Below, piece after piece: positions 15,055 to 22,792 of a DNA stretch of 28,027 nucleotides; the stretch's first letter is position 1; every line of letters begins with the position of its first letter. The stretch spans positions 1 through 28,027 of the forward strand of contig CALMEC010000288.1 of NCBI GenBank assembly GCA_937862675.1, written 5' to 3'. Source of the stretch: an uncultured Actinomycetes bacterium. GTDB lineage: Bacteria > Actinomycetota > Thermoleophilia > Miltoncostaeales > Miltoncostaeaceae. A program made the translations under genes and the position numbers. The notes beneath the pieces were generated by a model. It saw only the letters and a list, made by a program, of their open reading frames with translations, searched no databases and was not told the DNA's origin.

Positions 15055-17577
15055 ATGACTGCACGGGGGCGGCTTCGGGTGCTGCTAGGCGCTGCGCCCG
15101 GTGTGGGGAAGACCTACACCATGCTGGAGGAAGGCAAACGACTCCTCGCCGAAGGCAAGGACGTGGTGGTCGCTGTCGTGGAGACCCACGGCCGCGCGGC
15201 GACATCGGCGATGACCGAAGGACTAGAAGTCCTCCCGCGTCGCGCTCTCCAGCACCGGGACGTGCAACTGACCGAGATGGACCTGGACGCCACCCTGGCT
15301 CGCACGCCCGAGGTCGCCCTCGTCGATGAACTCGCCCACACCAACGCTCCCGGCTCTGAGCACGACAAACGCTGGCAAGACGTCCAGGTGCTCCTGGACG
15401 CGGGCATCGACGTGATCTCCACGGTCAACATTCAGCACATCGAGTCTCTGAACGATGTGGTGGAGCAGATCACCGGTGTGCCGCAACGCGAGACGGTACC
15501 GGACGATTTCCTTCGCGCGGCCGATCAGATCGAAGTTGTCGACCTGGCGCCCCAGGCGCTACAAGACCGGCTCTCCGGCGGACTCGTCTACCCGGCGGAG
15601 CGGATCGACGCGGCACTGTCGAACTACTTCCGACTCGGCAACCTGACCGCGCTGCGCGAACTCGCCCTGCTGTGGCTGGCCGATGAGGTCGACCAGGCGC
15701 TCAAGACCTATCGCGCCGAACACGGCATCGACAGCAAGTGGGAAGCCCGGGAACGGGTGGTGGTGACTCTCACCGGCGGTCCGGAGGGCGAGACCCTACT
15801 GCGTCGTGGAGCGCGGATCGCTGCGCGATCCGCGGGTGGGGACCTGCTCGCCGTGCACGTCACCAGTCAAGACGGGCTGCGCGTCGCCGACCCGGAATCG
15901 CTGGCCCGGCAGCGCGCCCTCGTGGAAAAGCTCGGCGGCACGTATCACCAGGTCGTCGGTGACGATATCCCCATCGCGCTTGTCGAGTTCGCCAAATCCG
16001 TCAACGCCACACAGCTCGTCATCGGCGTCAGCCGCCGCAGCCGACTCGCCGCCGCCCTCACCGGGCCCGGCATCGGCGCGACCGTCGTGCGCGAAGCCGG
16101 CAACATCGACGTGCACATCGTCAATCACGACGCCGCCGGCGGGAAACTCTCCCTCCCCAAGATCGGCGGAGCCTTGACGTTGAAGCGCCGCATCACCGGA
16201 TTCGCACTCGCTCTCATCGGTGGCCCCCTCCTGACCTGGCTGCTGTCTGCCTTTCGTACCGAAGACTCCATCACCAGCGATGTCCTGAGCTATCAACTGC
16301 TAGTCGTCGTCGTCGCGCTCGTGGGGGGCATCTGGCCGGCACTATTTGCTGCTGTGATGTCCGGGCTCACACTCGACTTCTTCTTCATCGCACCGCTGTA
16401 CACAGTCACCGTCACCAAGCCAACCCATCTGGTCGCGCTCGCGCTCTACATCATCATCGCGATCCTGGTGAGCCTCGTCGTCGACCGGGCCGCCCGGCTG
16501 ACCAGGGCCGCACGACGCGCCGCAGCTGAATCGGAACTTCTCGCCACCGTCGCCGGCAGCGTTCTGCGTGGGCAAGGAGCCATTCAAGCGCTGATCGATC
16601 GCTCCCGAGAAGCATTCGGTCTCGCTGGCGTCCGACTCCGGAAAGGTGAAACTGTCCTCGCCACGGCAGGGGAACCTCTGCCCGACGACCGACACACGAC
16701 TGTACCCATCGGCGACCGCGCGATCCTGGAACTGCACGGCAACGACCTGGAAGCCTCCGAACAACGACTCCTGGCCGTCCTCGTCGCGCAACTCGACGCC
16801 GCACTCGAACACAGCGACCTCGCCGAGACCGCCAGCGAAGTCGGTCCGCTCGCGGCCAACGATCGGGTTCGAACCGCCCTGCTCTCAGCGCTGAGCCACG
16901 ACCTGCGTCGTCCACTGGCCGCCGCCACTGCCGCCGTCAGCGGCCTCCGAGCCACCCGCAGCATGCTCAACGACAACGACCGGGACGAGCTCCTTGCCAC
17001 CGCCGATGAAAGCCTGACCACTCTCGCCACCCTGATCACCGACCTTCTGGATGTCAGCCGTCTCCAGGCAGGTGTCCTGGCCGTCTCGGTCAGCCCCGTC
17101 GATCCCGCGGACACTATCGTGCCCGCACTCGACGAACTCGACCTTGGACCCGACCAAGTGCAACTCGACCTCGACCCCACTATCCCGCCCGTCATGGCCG
17201 ATCCCGCACTGCTGCAACGAGTGCTCGTCAACCTGCTCGTCAACGCCACCCGATACACCCCACCAGGCGGCTACGTCCGCATCGCCACCAGCGCTTTCGC
17301 CGGACAGGTGGAAATCCGAATCATCGACCGCGGCCCCGGCATCCCCGCCGAGCGTCGAGATGACGTGTTCGTCCCCTTCCAACGTGTCGGCGACACCGAC
17401 AACACCGCGGGCCTTGGCCTCGGACTGGCCCTCTCCAAAGGCTTCGTGGAAGGGATGGGTGGCACCCTCACCCCCGAAGACACCCCCGGCGGCGGGCTGA
17501 CCATGGTCGTCACACTCCCGACGCCCGAAACGCGGCAGCAACCCGCGGAAAAGACCGCGGAAGGGACGCCATCATGA
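15055..17577 (+). CDS. kdpD: KdpD, turgor/K+-responsive sensor histidine kinase
   Basis: An 840-residue sensor kinase with the KdpD layout. Residues 1-210 form the KdpD domain with Walker A GAAPGVGKT (12-20) and Walker B-like VALVDELAHTN near 90. A universal-stress-protein-like domain follows at about 230-360, then four transmembrane helices at about 378-480. A linker leads to the H-box SALSHDLRRPLAA with the phospho-acceptor His615, then NLLVNATRYTPPGG (N box), DRGPGIP and GLGLGLALSKGF (G boxes). It should autophosphorylate when K+ is scarce and pass the phosphate to KdpE. ATG 15055 is preferred over upstream GTG 15040 because GGAGGG ends about seven bases before it. It is the only sensor for both kdp operons in this window. 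Confidence 0.97.
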   Translation: MTARGRLRVLLGAAPGVGKTYTMLEEGKRLLAEGKDVVVAVVETHGRAATSAMTEGLEVLPRRALQHRDVQLTEMDLDATLARTPEVALVDELAHTNAPGSEHDKRWQDVQVLLDAGIDVISTVNIQHIESLNDVVEQITGVPQRETVPDDFLRAADQIEVVDLAPQALQDRLSGGLVYPAERIDAALSNYFRLGNLTALRELALLWLADEVDQALKTYRAEHGIDSKWEARERVVVTLTGGPEGETLLRRGARIAARSAGGDLLAVHVTSQDGLRVADPESLARQRALVEKLGGTYHQVVGDDIPIALVEFAKSVNATQLVIGVSRRSRLAAALTGPGIGATVVREAGNIDVHIVNHDAAGGKLSLPKIGGALTLKRRITGFALALIGGPLLTWLLSAFRTEDSITSDVLSYQLLVVVVALVGGIWPALFAAVMSGLTLDFFFIAPLYTVTVTKPTHLVALALYIIIAILVSLVVDRAARLTRAARRAAAESELLATVAGSVLRGQGAIQALIDRSREAFGLAGVRLRKGETVLATAGEPLPDDRHTTVPIGDRAILELHGNDLEASEQRLLAVLVAQLDAALEHSDLAETASEVGPLAANDRVRTALLSALSHDLRRPLAAATAAVSGLRATRSMLNDNDRDELLATADESLTTLATLITDLLDVSRLQAGVLAVSVSPVDPADTIVPALDELDLGPDQVQLDLDPTIPPVMADPALLQRVLVNLLVNATRYTPPGGYVRIATSAFAGQVEIRIIDRGPGIPAERRDDVFVPFQRVGDTDNTAGLGLGLALSKGFVEGMGGTLTPEDTPGGGLTMVVTLPTPETRQQPAEKTAEGTPS

Positions 17578-18281
17578 AGATTCTCATCGCCGACGATGAC
17601 CCGCAAATCCTGCGCGCACTCCGAATCACGTTGACTGCGAAAGGCTATGAGATCATCACCGCCATCAACGGTGCGGAGGCCATCGCTGTCGCTATCGACC
17701 GCCACCCCGATATCTACATGCTCGACCTTGGCATGCCCCAACTCGACGGCATCGAAGTCATCGCGGGCATCCGCGGATGGTCTACCGCCCCGATCCTCGT
17801 CGTCTCCGGTCGTACCGGCGCAGCCGACAAAGTCGAAGCGCTCGACGCTGGGGCGGACGACTACGTGACCAAACCCTTCTCCATCGAAGAACTCCTCGCC
17901 CGCATCCGCGCGCTCACCCGACGGGTACCCCAACACGAATCGGACCCGACTGTGACACTCGGTGATGTCACCATCGACTTGTCGTCCCGGAACGTCGTGA
18001 AGACCAGCCGTGGCCAGACGCAGCAAATCCGGCTCACCCCCACCGAGTGGCAGGTACTCGAAGTCCTCATCCGCAACCCCGGCAAACTCGTCACCCGGCA
18101 GACTCTTCTCACCGAGATATGGGGGTCCGAGCACATCACCGACACTGGCTACCTGCGCCTGTATGTCTCGCAGCTGCGCAAGAAACTCGAACCGAACCCG
18201 GGCACGCCGCGGTATCTGATTACCGAGGCCGGGATGGGGCATCGTCTGCTGACGGACCAAGACAACGACCAAACTCCCTGA
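17574..18281 (+). CDS. kdpE: KdpE, OmpR-family response regulator
   Basis: A 235-residue regulator. The receiver domain has the acidic pocket DDD (residues 7-9), phospho-acceptor Asp51 in YMLDLGMP, Ser/Thr switch VVSGRTG, and the KPF lysine in DDYVTKPFSIEEL. The C-terminal winged helix (LTPTEWQVLEVLIRNPGKLV to TGYLRLYVSQLRKKLEP) is OmpR-type. When phosphorylated by KdpD it should activate kdp transcription. The ATG overlaps the kdpD stop (ATGA). It ends the kdp block. The shared elements at 5418, 10315 and 18355 are its most obvious candidate targets. Confidence 0.96.
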   Translation: MKILIADDDPQILRALRITLTAKGYEIITAINGAEAIAVAIDRHPDIYMLDLGMPQLDGIEVIAGIRGWSTAPILVVSGRTGAADKVEALDAGADDYVTKPFSIEELLARIRALTRRVPQHESDPTVTLGDVTIDLSSRNVVKTSRGQTQQIRLTPTEWQVLEVLIRNPGKLVTRQTLLTEIWGSEHITDTGYLRLYVSQLRKKLEPNPGTPRYLITEAGMGHRLLTDQDNDQTP

Positions 18282-18354
18282 CCTCGGTAAGGGCCGCAAA
18301 CGCGCCCGGCCGCCGAACGGGGTCGCCGCCCCCGGCTCGAGGGTGTCTTGAAAG

Positions 18355-18404
18355 CGTTAGGGAACGGCCGCCTTTCGCATGGGTATCGTTAGGAGCCTCG
18401 TTCT
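18355..18404 (+). promoter_or_regulatory. Shared control element upstream of the AraC-family gene (site 3 of 3)
   Basis: Here both half-sites are perfect: CGTTAGG at 18355 and again at 18387, 32 bp apart. The segment between them aligns ungapped with the two kdp copies (AGGG, later CGCATGGGTAT against CGTATGTGTTC). CTCGTTCT at 18397 repeats the downstream block of the first kdp element at the same offset. It lies between kdpE and the AraC gene, overlapping one possible start codon of the latter. It may tie AraC expression to the Kdp regulon, or mark AraC autoregulation extending to kdp. Confidence 0.5.
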
Positions 18405-18432
18405 TCCGTGCACTGTGTCGTTGACTTCCGGC

Positions 18433-19398
18433 ATGGGTTCCGTAACGCAAGGCACCCCGCGCACTACCGCGGACGCGGCAGCGTCCCCTCAACCTCCGGT
18501 GTTCTCACCGGTCGTCGCCCGGACGAGGACCTCGCATGTCGCCACGGAACCGCGGGCATACGACTGCGTGCGCATTAGCTTCGTGCGCTCCGGATCGGCA
18601 ATCCTTTTTAGCGAGTTCGGCCTACGTCCTGCGAGTATCGGGGACGTGGTTGCCCTGGCACCGTGTACATTGTGCGGCTGGGAACCGGAAGGTTCCGTCA
18701 CCGTCACGACCCTGTACCTTGATCGAGACTTCCTCGTCGATCAGGTGTTCTGGCAACACGCATCGGTGTTCACCGACCGCCTCCAGGCCAAACAGTTCTT
18801 GGAGACCCGTTATGCCGAACCCGCTCAGATTGTTCGTCTCGGAACAGATCGCGTCGGGCTCCTGATGCCCTGGCTGGACGAGCTTGTGGCTCTGAGCCTG
18901 GATAATCCTGCTCCGGAGCGGTTCTTCAAGGCGCAGGCCTTGCTGTTTGCGGTGCTGGATGTGGTGGTGCCATATATCGACGTGACGGAGCGACGTATCA
19001 CTTCCAGTCAGCGAGCGTCTATGTTTCCGGGACTCCCGCGTCACCGTGTCTTCGATCCCATTAGAGCTGAAGTACGCCACGCCGCAAGCCTGCTGCGACA
19101 CAAATCGGAGCGTCGGTGGACACTCGGCGCGCTGGCAAAGGCCGTCCACTTGTCCCCATCGCACCTTGGACGACTGTTCGTCCCCGCGTTCGGCAAGACG
19201 CCGATTGCCTACCTCACCATGCTACGGGCGGAGCAAATGGCCCACCTGCTGCGCACCACGGACGAACCGATCGCGACTGTCGCAAGAAAGGTCGGCTGGA
19301 CGGACCCCGCCTACGCCGGGCGCCTGTTCCGGCGGAGCATCGGAATCACGCCTCGCGAGTACCGGTCCCTGAGTCAGCGGGTGGCTGCGGCGGACTGA
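18433..19398 (+). CDS. AraC-family transcriptional regulator
   Basis: About 321 residues. The N-terminal part is a cupin-like sensing domain (YDCVRISFVRSGSAILFSEF, then IGDVVALAPCTLCGWEPEG). The C-terminal third carries two helix-turn-helix units, WTLGALAKAVHLSPSHLGRLF and EPIATVARKVGWTDPAYAGRLF, ending in the AraC signature ITPREYR. Similar regulators are, as I recall, frequent beside conjugation genes of actinobacterial elements, so it probably belongs to the element backbone rather than to the kdp cargo. ATG 18433 is chosen because the alternative ATG 18379 lies inside the conserved control element; neither has a good ribosome binding site. Its ligand is unknown. Two direct repeats 21 bp apart start two bases beyond its coding end and could be its operator. 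Confidence 0.88.
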   Translation: MGSVTQGTPRTTADAAASPQPPVFSPVVARTRTSHVATEPRAYDCVRISFVRSGSAILFSEFGLRPASIGDVVALAPCTLCGWEPEGSVTVTTLYLDRDFLVDQVFWQHASVFTDRLQAKQFLETRYAEPAQIVRLGTDRVGLLMPWLDELVALSLDNPAPERFFKAQALLFAVLDVVVPYIDVTERRITSSQRASMFPGLPRHRVFDPIRAEVRHAASLLRHKSERRWTLGALAKAVHLSPSHLGRLFVPAFGKTPIAYLTMLRAEQMAHLLRTTDEPIATVARKVGWTDPAYAGRLFRRSIGITPREYRSLSQRVAAAD

Positions 19399-19573
19399 CC
19401 CGGAGGATCCGCGCACAGATCCGGAGGATTTCGCGCAGTTCCAGCCCGGTCGCCTGCAACGACCGCATCAACGAGTAGACCAGATGGGACTCGTCGGGTT
19501 CATTGCGGAGCCTGGCGGTCGCAGTCTCATCCCTCGCCCGTCTCGTATCCCCGATCCGCCCGGCGCACCTCAT
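19346..19573 (-). CDS. Possible small protein antisense to the AraC gene end
   Basis: A 75-codon minus-strand frame from ATG 19573 contains a protein-like stretch (DETATARLRNEPDESHLVYS, then LMRSLQATGLELREIL), followed by a Pro-rich tail that overlaps the end of the AraC gene. Its helical, charged middle looks more like real coding than most shadow frames, and it fills a gap otherwise empty of genes. No Shine-Dalgarno is visible and I do not recognise the family. It could be a remnant of a larger gene or chance. Confidence 0.25.
   Translation of the reverse strand: MRCAGRIGDTRRARDETATARLRNEPDESHLVYSLMRSLQATGLELREILRICARILRVSPPQPPADSGTGTREA
19400..19437 (+). repeat. Pair of direct repeats 21 bp apart downstream of the AraC gene
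   Basis: CCGGAGGATCCGCGCA (19400-19415) and CCGGAGGATTTCGCGCA (19421-19437) start 21 bp apart, two helical turns. They begin two bases after the AraC stop codon and lie about 190 bp before the ardC-like gene. The arrangement suits an AraC-family protein, which binds direct half-sites on one face of the helix. Binding is inferred. Confidence 0.55.
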
Positions 19574-19587
19574 GGTCGCAAGGGTCA

Positions 19588-19605
19588 GCCGCCCTGTTGG
19601 GCGGC
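19588..19605 (+). promoter_or_regulatory. GC-rich hairpin just before the ardC-like ribosome binding site
   Basis: A perfect 7-bp stem (GCCGCCC / GGGCGGC) closes a TGTT loop. The ribosome binding site GGAAGGAGG follows within about ten bases. There is no T-run, so a simple intrinsic terminator is unlikely. It could modulate translation or stabilise the operon mRNA. Confidence 0.35.
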
Positions 19606-19623
19606 CGGGGAAGGAGGCTGGTG

Positions 19624-20712
19624 ATGGCGACAGATGAAAGTGCGCAAGTAACGCGGGACGCGAAGCTTGACGCGCTGCATGAACGCCTTGCAATTGCGGT
19701 GGGTCAGCTCGCGTCCGGGGAAGACTGGCGGCGTGCAATGAAGTTCGCCGCCCGGTTCCGATCACGGAGTTTCGGGAACACCCTGTTGGTGTGGGCGCAG
19801 CACCTTGACGCTTTCGAGCAGGGCCGCGTGGAGGCGCCGGAGCCGTCCTATGTTGCGGGGTACAAGCAATGGCAGGCCCTCGGCAGGCAGGTGGAGAAGG
19901 GGCAGCCGGGGTACATGATCTTCGCCCCGGTGATGGGCCGGTTCGCGTCCTCCACCCCGCAGGACAATGCCTCATGGCGGAGGCTGGGCCGGTTCGAGAA
20001 GCCGACGCCGGGTGAGGCGGTGCGCTCCCGCATGGTCGGCGCGAAACCCGCCTACGTGTGGGATGTCTCCCAGACCGCCGGCGATCCGATTCCGGAGCGA
20101 CCGTCGCCGGTGCTACTGGAAGGCGAAGCCCCCGAAGGCTTGTGGGCTGGGCTCGCGACTTTGGTGGAGGCGGAGGGGTTCGCGGTGCTGCGGGTCAAGC
20201 ACGAGGGCATGATCCGCGGTGCGAACGGCCTGACCGACTACACGAACCGGACGGTCGCGGTGCGGACGAACATGGACGATTCCGCGCAGGTGAAGACCCT
20301 CGCGCACGAACTCGCGCACGTGAAGCTGCACGGTCCCGACAACCCGGACGCCACGGGCCATCGCGGGGTGGGTGAGGTGGAAGCGGAGTCGGTGGCGCTG
20401 ATGATCGGTGCCGCGCACGGGATGGACACCACCGGCTACACGATCCCTTACGTCTACGGCTGGGCGGGCACCGTTGAGGACAGAGACCCGGAGGAGGTGG
20501 TGCAGGCCACAGGCGAGCGGGTCCGCAAGACCGCGGGGGCGATCCTTGATGCCCTCCCCACCCCGCAGATCGGCGACGGCGACACGCCCGGCCTCACCCG
20601 CGACCCCGCGCGTGCCGAACGTACCCCGAGAGCAGAGCGCACCACGGCAACGCCGGCGGTGGAGCCGCCGCGGTCGTCTCGCACGGCGGAGGCCGCGGTC
20701 AGGAGCCTGTGA
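19624..20712 (+). CDS. ArdC-like antirestriction protein with zinc-metallopeptidase motif
   Basis: A 362-residue cytoplasmic protein. The N-terminal third has the ArdC-type ssDNA-binding features (DWRRAMKFAARFRSRSFGNT, LVWAQHLDAF, YVAGYKQWQALGRQVEKGQP). A metallopeptidase segment follows with HELAHVKLH (His228, Glu229, His232). The last ~80 residues are Pro/Arg/Thr-rich and probably disordered. ArdC-like proteins enter the recipient or protect incoming DNA from restriction. The ATG at 19624 follows GGAAGGAGG closely; an in-frame GTG lies one codon earlier. It is the first gene of the plus-strand transfer operon, and its stop overlaps the primase-polymerase start. Confidence 0.88.
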   Translation: MATDESAQVTRDAKLDALHERLAIAVGQLASGEDWRRAMKFAARFRSRSFGNTLLVWAQHLDAFEQGRVEAPEPSYVAGYKQWQALGRQVEKGQPGYMIFAPVMGRFASSTPQDNASWRRLGRFEKPTPGEAVRSRMVGAKPAYVWDVSQTAGDPIPERPSPVLLEGEAPEGLWAGLATLVEAEGFAVLRVKHEGMIRGANGLTDYTNRTVAVRTNMDDSAQVKTLAHELAHVKLHGPDNPDATGHRGVGEVEAESVALMIGAAHGMDTTGYTIPYVYGWAGTVEDRDPEEVVQATGERVRKTAGAILDALPTPQIGDGDTPGLTRDPARAERTPRAERTTATPAVEPPRSSRTAEAAVRSL

Positions 20713-21635
20713 TGAAGGCCGCTGAGCTGTTTGCCCAGGTCGCCGACGTTCCGCTGCCTGCCGCCGCCGTGCAATTCACCCAAGCCGGGGTGCCGGTGTT
20801 CCCGTGCGTGCCGGGCGGGAAGCGTCCGCTGGTCGAGCACGGGTTCCGCGACGCGAGCAGCGATCCGGCGCAGGTCGGGGCGTGGTGGCGGCGGTGGCCG
20901 GCCGCGAATATCGGCGTGCCGACCGGCCGAGCGTCCGGGTTCGTGGTGGTGGATGTGGATGTTCACGGTCCCGTCGATGGTCGGGCCGGCTTCGTCCGCG
21001 CGACCGCGGCGGGGTTGACCGGCGGGTGCGAGTTGTTGGTGCGCACGCCCACGGGCGGGATGCACGCCTATTATCCGGCGATGTCTGGGAGCGAGCAGCG
21101 GTCGTGGCAGGCGGGGCGTGCCGGGGTCGATTTCCGTGGTGACGGCGGCTACATCATCGTCCCGCCTTCGGCCCGGACGATCGAGGGCATCACGGCCTGG
21201 TATCGGGTCGAGGAAGTCGGGACCGGCCCCGCGAGGACCGTGGATGCGGGGCGGTTGCGGGATTTCCTGGACCCCCGCCCCGAGCCTCGCCTCCGGCCCG
21301 ACACTTGGCAGCCGGTGGGGCGGGACGGTGCCGTGCGGTTGGCGCGCTGGCTGGGCAGGCAGGACTCCGACCGCAACCTCAAGCTGTTCTGGGCGTCCTG
21401 CCGTCTCGCTGAGGGTGGCTTCCCGATGGCGGACGCTCTGGATGCGGTGCTGGCGGCGGCGAAGTCGGACTTCGGGCCTCGCGAGATCGCCGCGACCGTC
21501 CGCTCCGCGTACCGCACCGTCCGCCCCGAGCCTGCCCGGCACGAGCCGTCGCCGGAAGGGGGCGAATCGCCAGCCGAGAGGTGGTTCGGCCGCCTCGCCA
21601 CCACTGGGTCGTTACCGAGGGGACGAGGGCTGTGA
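20712..21635 (+). CDS. Bifunctional DNA primase/polymerase (archaeo-eukaryotic primase type)
   Basis: A 307-residue prim-pol protein. The N-terminal domain has FPCVPGGKRPL, the catalytic acidic pair in VVVDVDVHG (Asp81, Asp83), the histidine motif TPTGGMHAYYP (His118) and the third segment DFRGDGGYIIVPPS. A helical C-terminal extension (RLARWLGRQDSDRNLKLFWA) resembles the PriCT region. It could prime replication of the excised element or of the transferred strand in the recipient. ATG 20712 overlaps the previous stop by one base, with CAGGAG upstream; its own stop overlaps the next ATG. Similar genes follow ardC-like genes in many actinobacterial mobile elements. Confidence 0.9.
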   Translation: MKAAELFAQVADVPLPAAAVQFTQAGVPVFPCVPGGKRPLVEHGFRDASSDPAQVGAWWRRWPAANIGVPTGRASGFVVVDVDVHGPVDGRAGFVRATAAGLTGGCELLVRTPTGGMHAYYPAMSGSEQRSWQAGRAGVDFRGDGGYIIVPPSARTIEGITAWYRVEEVGTGPARTVDAGRLRDFLDPRPEPRLRPDTWQPVGRDGAVRLARWLGRQDSDRNLKLFWASCRLAEGGFPMADALDAVLAAAKSDFGPREIAATVRSAYRTVRPEPARHEPSPEGGESPAERWFGRLATTGSLPRGRGL

Positions 21636-22264
21636 TGACCCTGGCAACGAGAACGCGCGGTGGCCGGGTCGCGGTAGCGACAGCGGTTGCCGGGACCGTG
21701 TTCATCGCCGCCGGTGCGTTCTGGCTCTCCTTCACCGCCCTGGCCGATCTTGCCCGCCGCTCCGGGGTCGACGCCGGGCAGGCGTGGGCGTGGCCGCTGA
21801 TTGTGGACGGCATCATCGTCGTCTCAACCGTCGCCGTCGTCGCGCTGGCCGGGCAACGCTCCGCCTGGTATCCGTGGGCGCTGCTGGCCGCTGGTGCCGT
21901 GGTGTCGGTGACCGCGAACGCGATCCACGCCGTCGTGACCGCCGACGCGGACGTACCGAGCGTTCTGGCGGCGTCGGTGGCGGCGGTGCCGCCGCTGGTG
22001 CTGCTGGCGATCACCCACCTCACCGTCATCCTCACCCGACGCCTCCCCACAGCCGAGCCGTCGCGCGAGTCAGGCGAGGAGACGGCGACGGTTGCTCCGT
22101 CGCCAGTGCCGGTGGGGCGTGAGGTGGCGGTGTTGCTACGGGAGGAGGAGGGCTGGTCGAACAAGCAGATCGCCCGCCACCTCGGTGTGCATCCATCCAC
22201 GGTTGGACGCTGGTTCGCCCGTCCCGCCTTGACCGGCCACGAAAACACGGAGGAGACGACATGA
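21635..22264 (+). CDS. DUF2637-family membrane protein with C-terminal helix-turn-helix
   Basis: A 209-residue protein with four predicted transmembrane helices in residues ~10-135 (AVAGTVFIAAGAFWLSFTAL, WPLIVDGIIVVSTVAVVALA, WALLAAGAVVSVTANAIHAV, AASVAAVPPLVLLAITHLTV), the DUF2637 layout also found in spread-type plasmid proteins. After a polar linker, the last 60 residues contain a helix-turn-helix (EVAVLLREEEGWSNKQIARH, then LGVHPSTVGRWF). A membrane protein able to bind DNA could anchor element DNA at the envelope. ATG 21635 overlaps the previous stop; the next gene overlaps its end (ATGA). Confidence 0.85.
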   Translation: MTLATRTRGGRVAVATAVAGTVFIAAGAFWLSFTALADLARRSGVDAGQAWAWPLIVDGIIVVSTVAVVALAGQRSAWYPWALLAAGAVVSVTANAIHAVVTADADVPSVLAASVAAVPPLVLLAITHLTVILTRRLPTAEPSRESGEETATVAPSPVPVGREVAVLLREEEGWSNKQIARHLGVHPSTVGRWFARPALTGHENTEETT

Positions 22265-22710
22265 ACGAGCACGAGCAGCGCACCGCGCGACTCGGAGAGC
22301 GCCGCGCACTCCGCCAGGAGCCCTCTGAGGCGCCCGAGGAGGCACGCCGTACTGGGGACGGGGACGTGTCTGAGCTGGCCCGCCACGGCGACCCCTCCGC
22401 AGCGAAGAAGAATCTCGATGCGGCGCAGGCGGGGAGGCGTCGTTCGGGGGTGGAGTGGGTGCGGCCGTCTGATCTGCTGGCCTCGCGGATGGGCAGGGTC
22501 GCGGGGCAAGGCATCGACTTCCAAGCCGAGCTTGCCCGCCGCGCGAGACGTGTGCCCGCTCAGGCATATCGGGGCACTCGCCCGGTCGCCCGGTCGGGTG
22601 GGCGGGTTGTGAGCGAGCGGGCACGGAGGCTGCCGCCGGTGACCGCGTTCGGTCGCGGGGCTGGGGAGCGGCACTCGTGGGTGTCGCGCTCCGGGATCGG
22701 GTTGGGGTGA
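22261..22710 (+). CDS. Basic protein of unknown function in the transfer operon
   Basis: A 149-residue, Arg-rich protein without signal peptide or membrane helix. The first half is charged and likely disordered. The middle has a more ordered stretch (GVEWVRPSDLLASRMGRVAG, then QGIDFQAELARRAR). The coding potential is supported by ATGA overlap with the upstream gene and by its place in a tight operon. I do not recognise a family. Its basic character would fit a nucleic-acid-binding or relaxosome accessory role, but that is a guess. Confidence 0.75.
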   Translation: MNEHEQRTARLGERRALRQEPSEAPEEARRTGDGDVSELARHGDPSAAKKNLDAAQAGRRRSGVEWVRPSDLLASRMGRVAGQGIDFQAELARRARRVPAQAYRGTRPVARSGGRVVSERARRLPPVTAFGRGAGERHSWVSRSGIGLG

Positions 22711-22792
22711 CATAGGCCATGCGTGTCCCTCCTCAACCGGCGAGCACGACGGCTGGGGGACGTGCGCGCACCTGCTGTTCAGGAGGTGCCGG

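Noticed and set aside
18318..18334. Short CGGGG/CCCCG stem after kdpE as a terminator
   Set aside because: Five pairs with a 7-base loop and no T-run. Such stems are common by chance in this composition.
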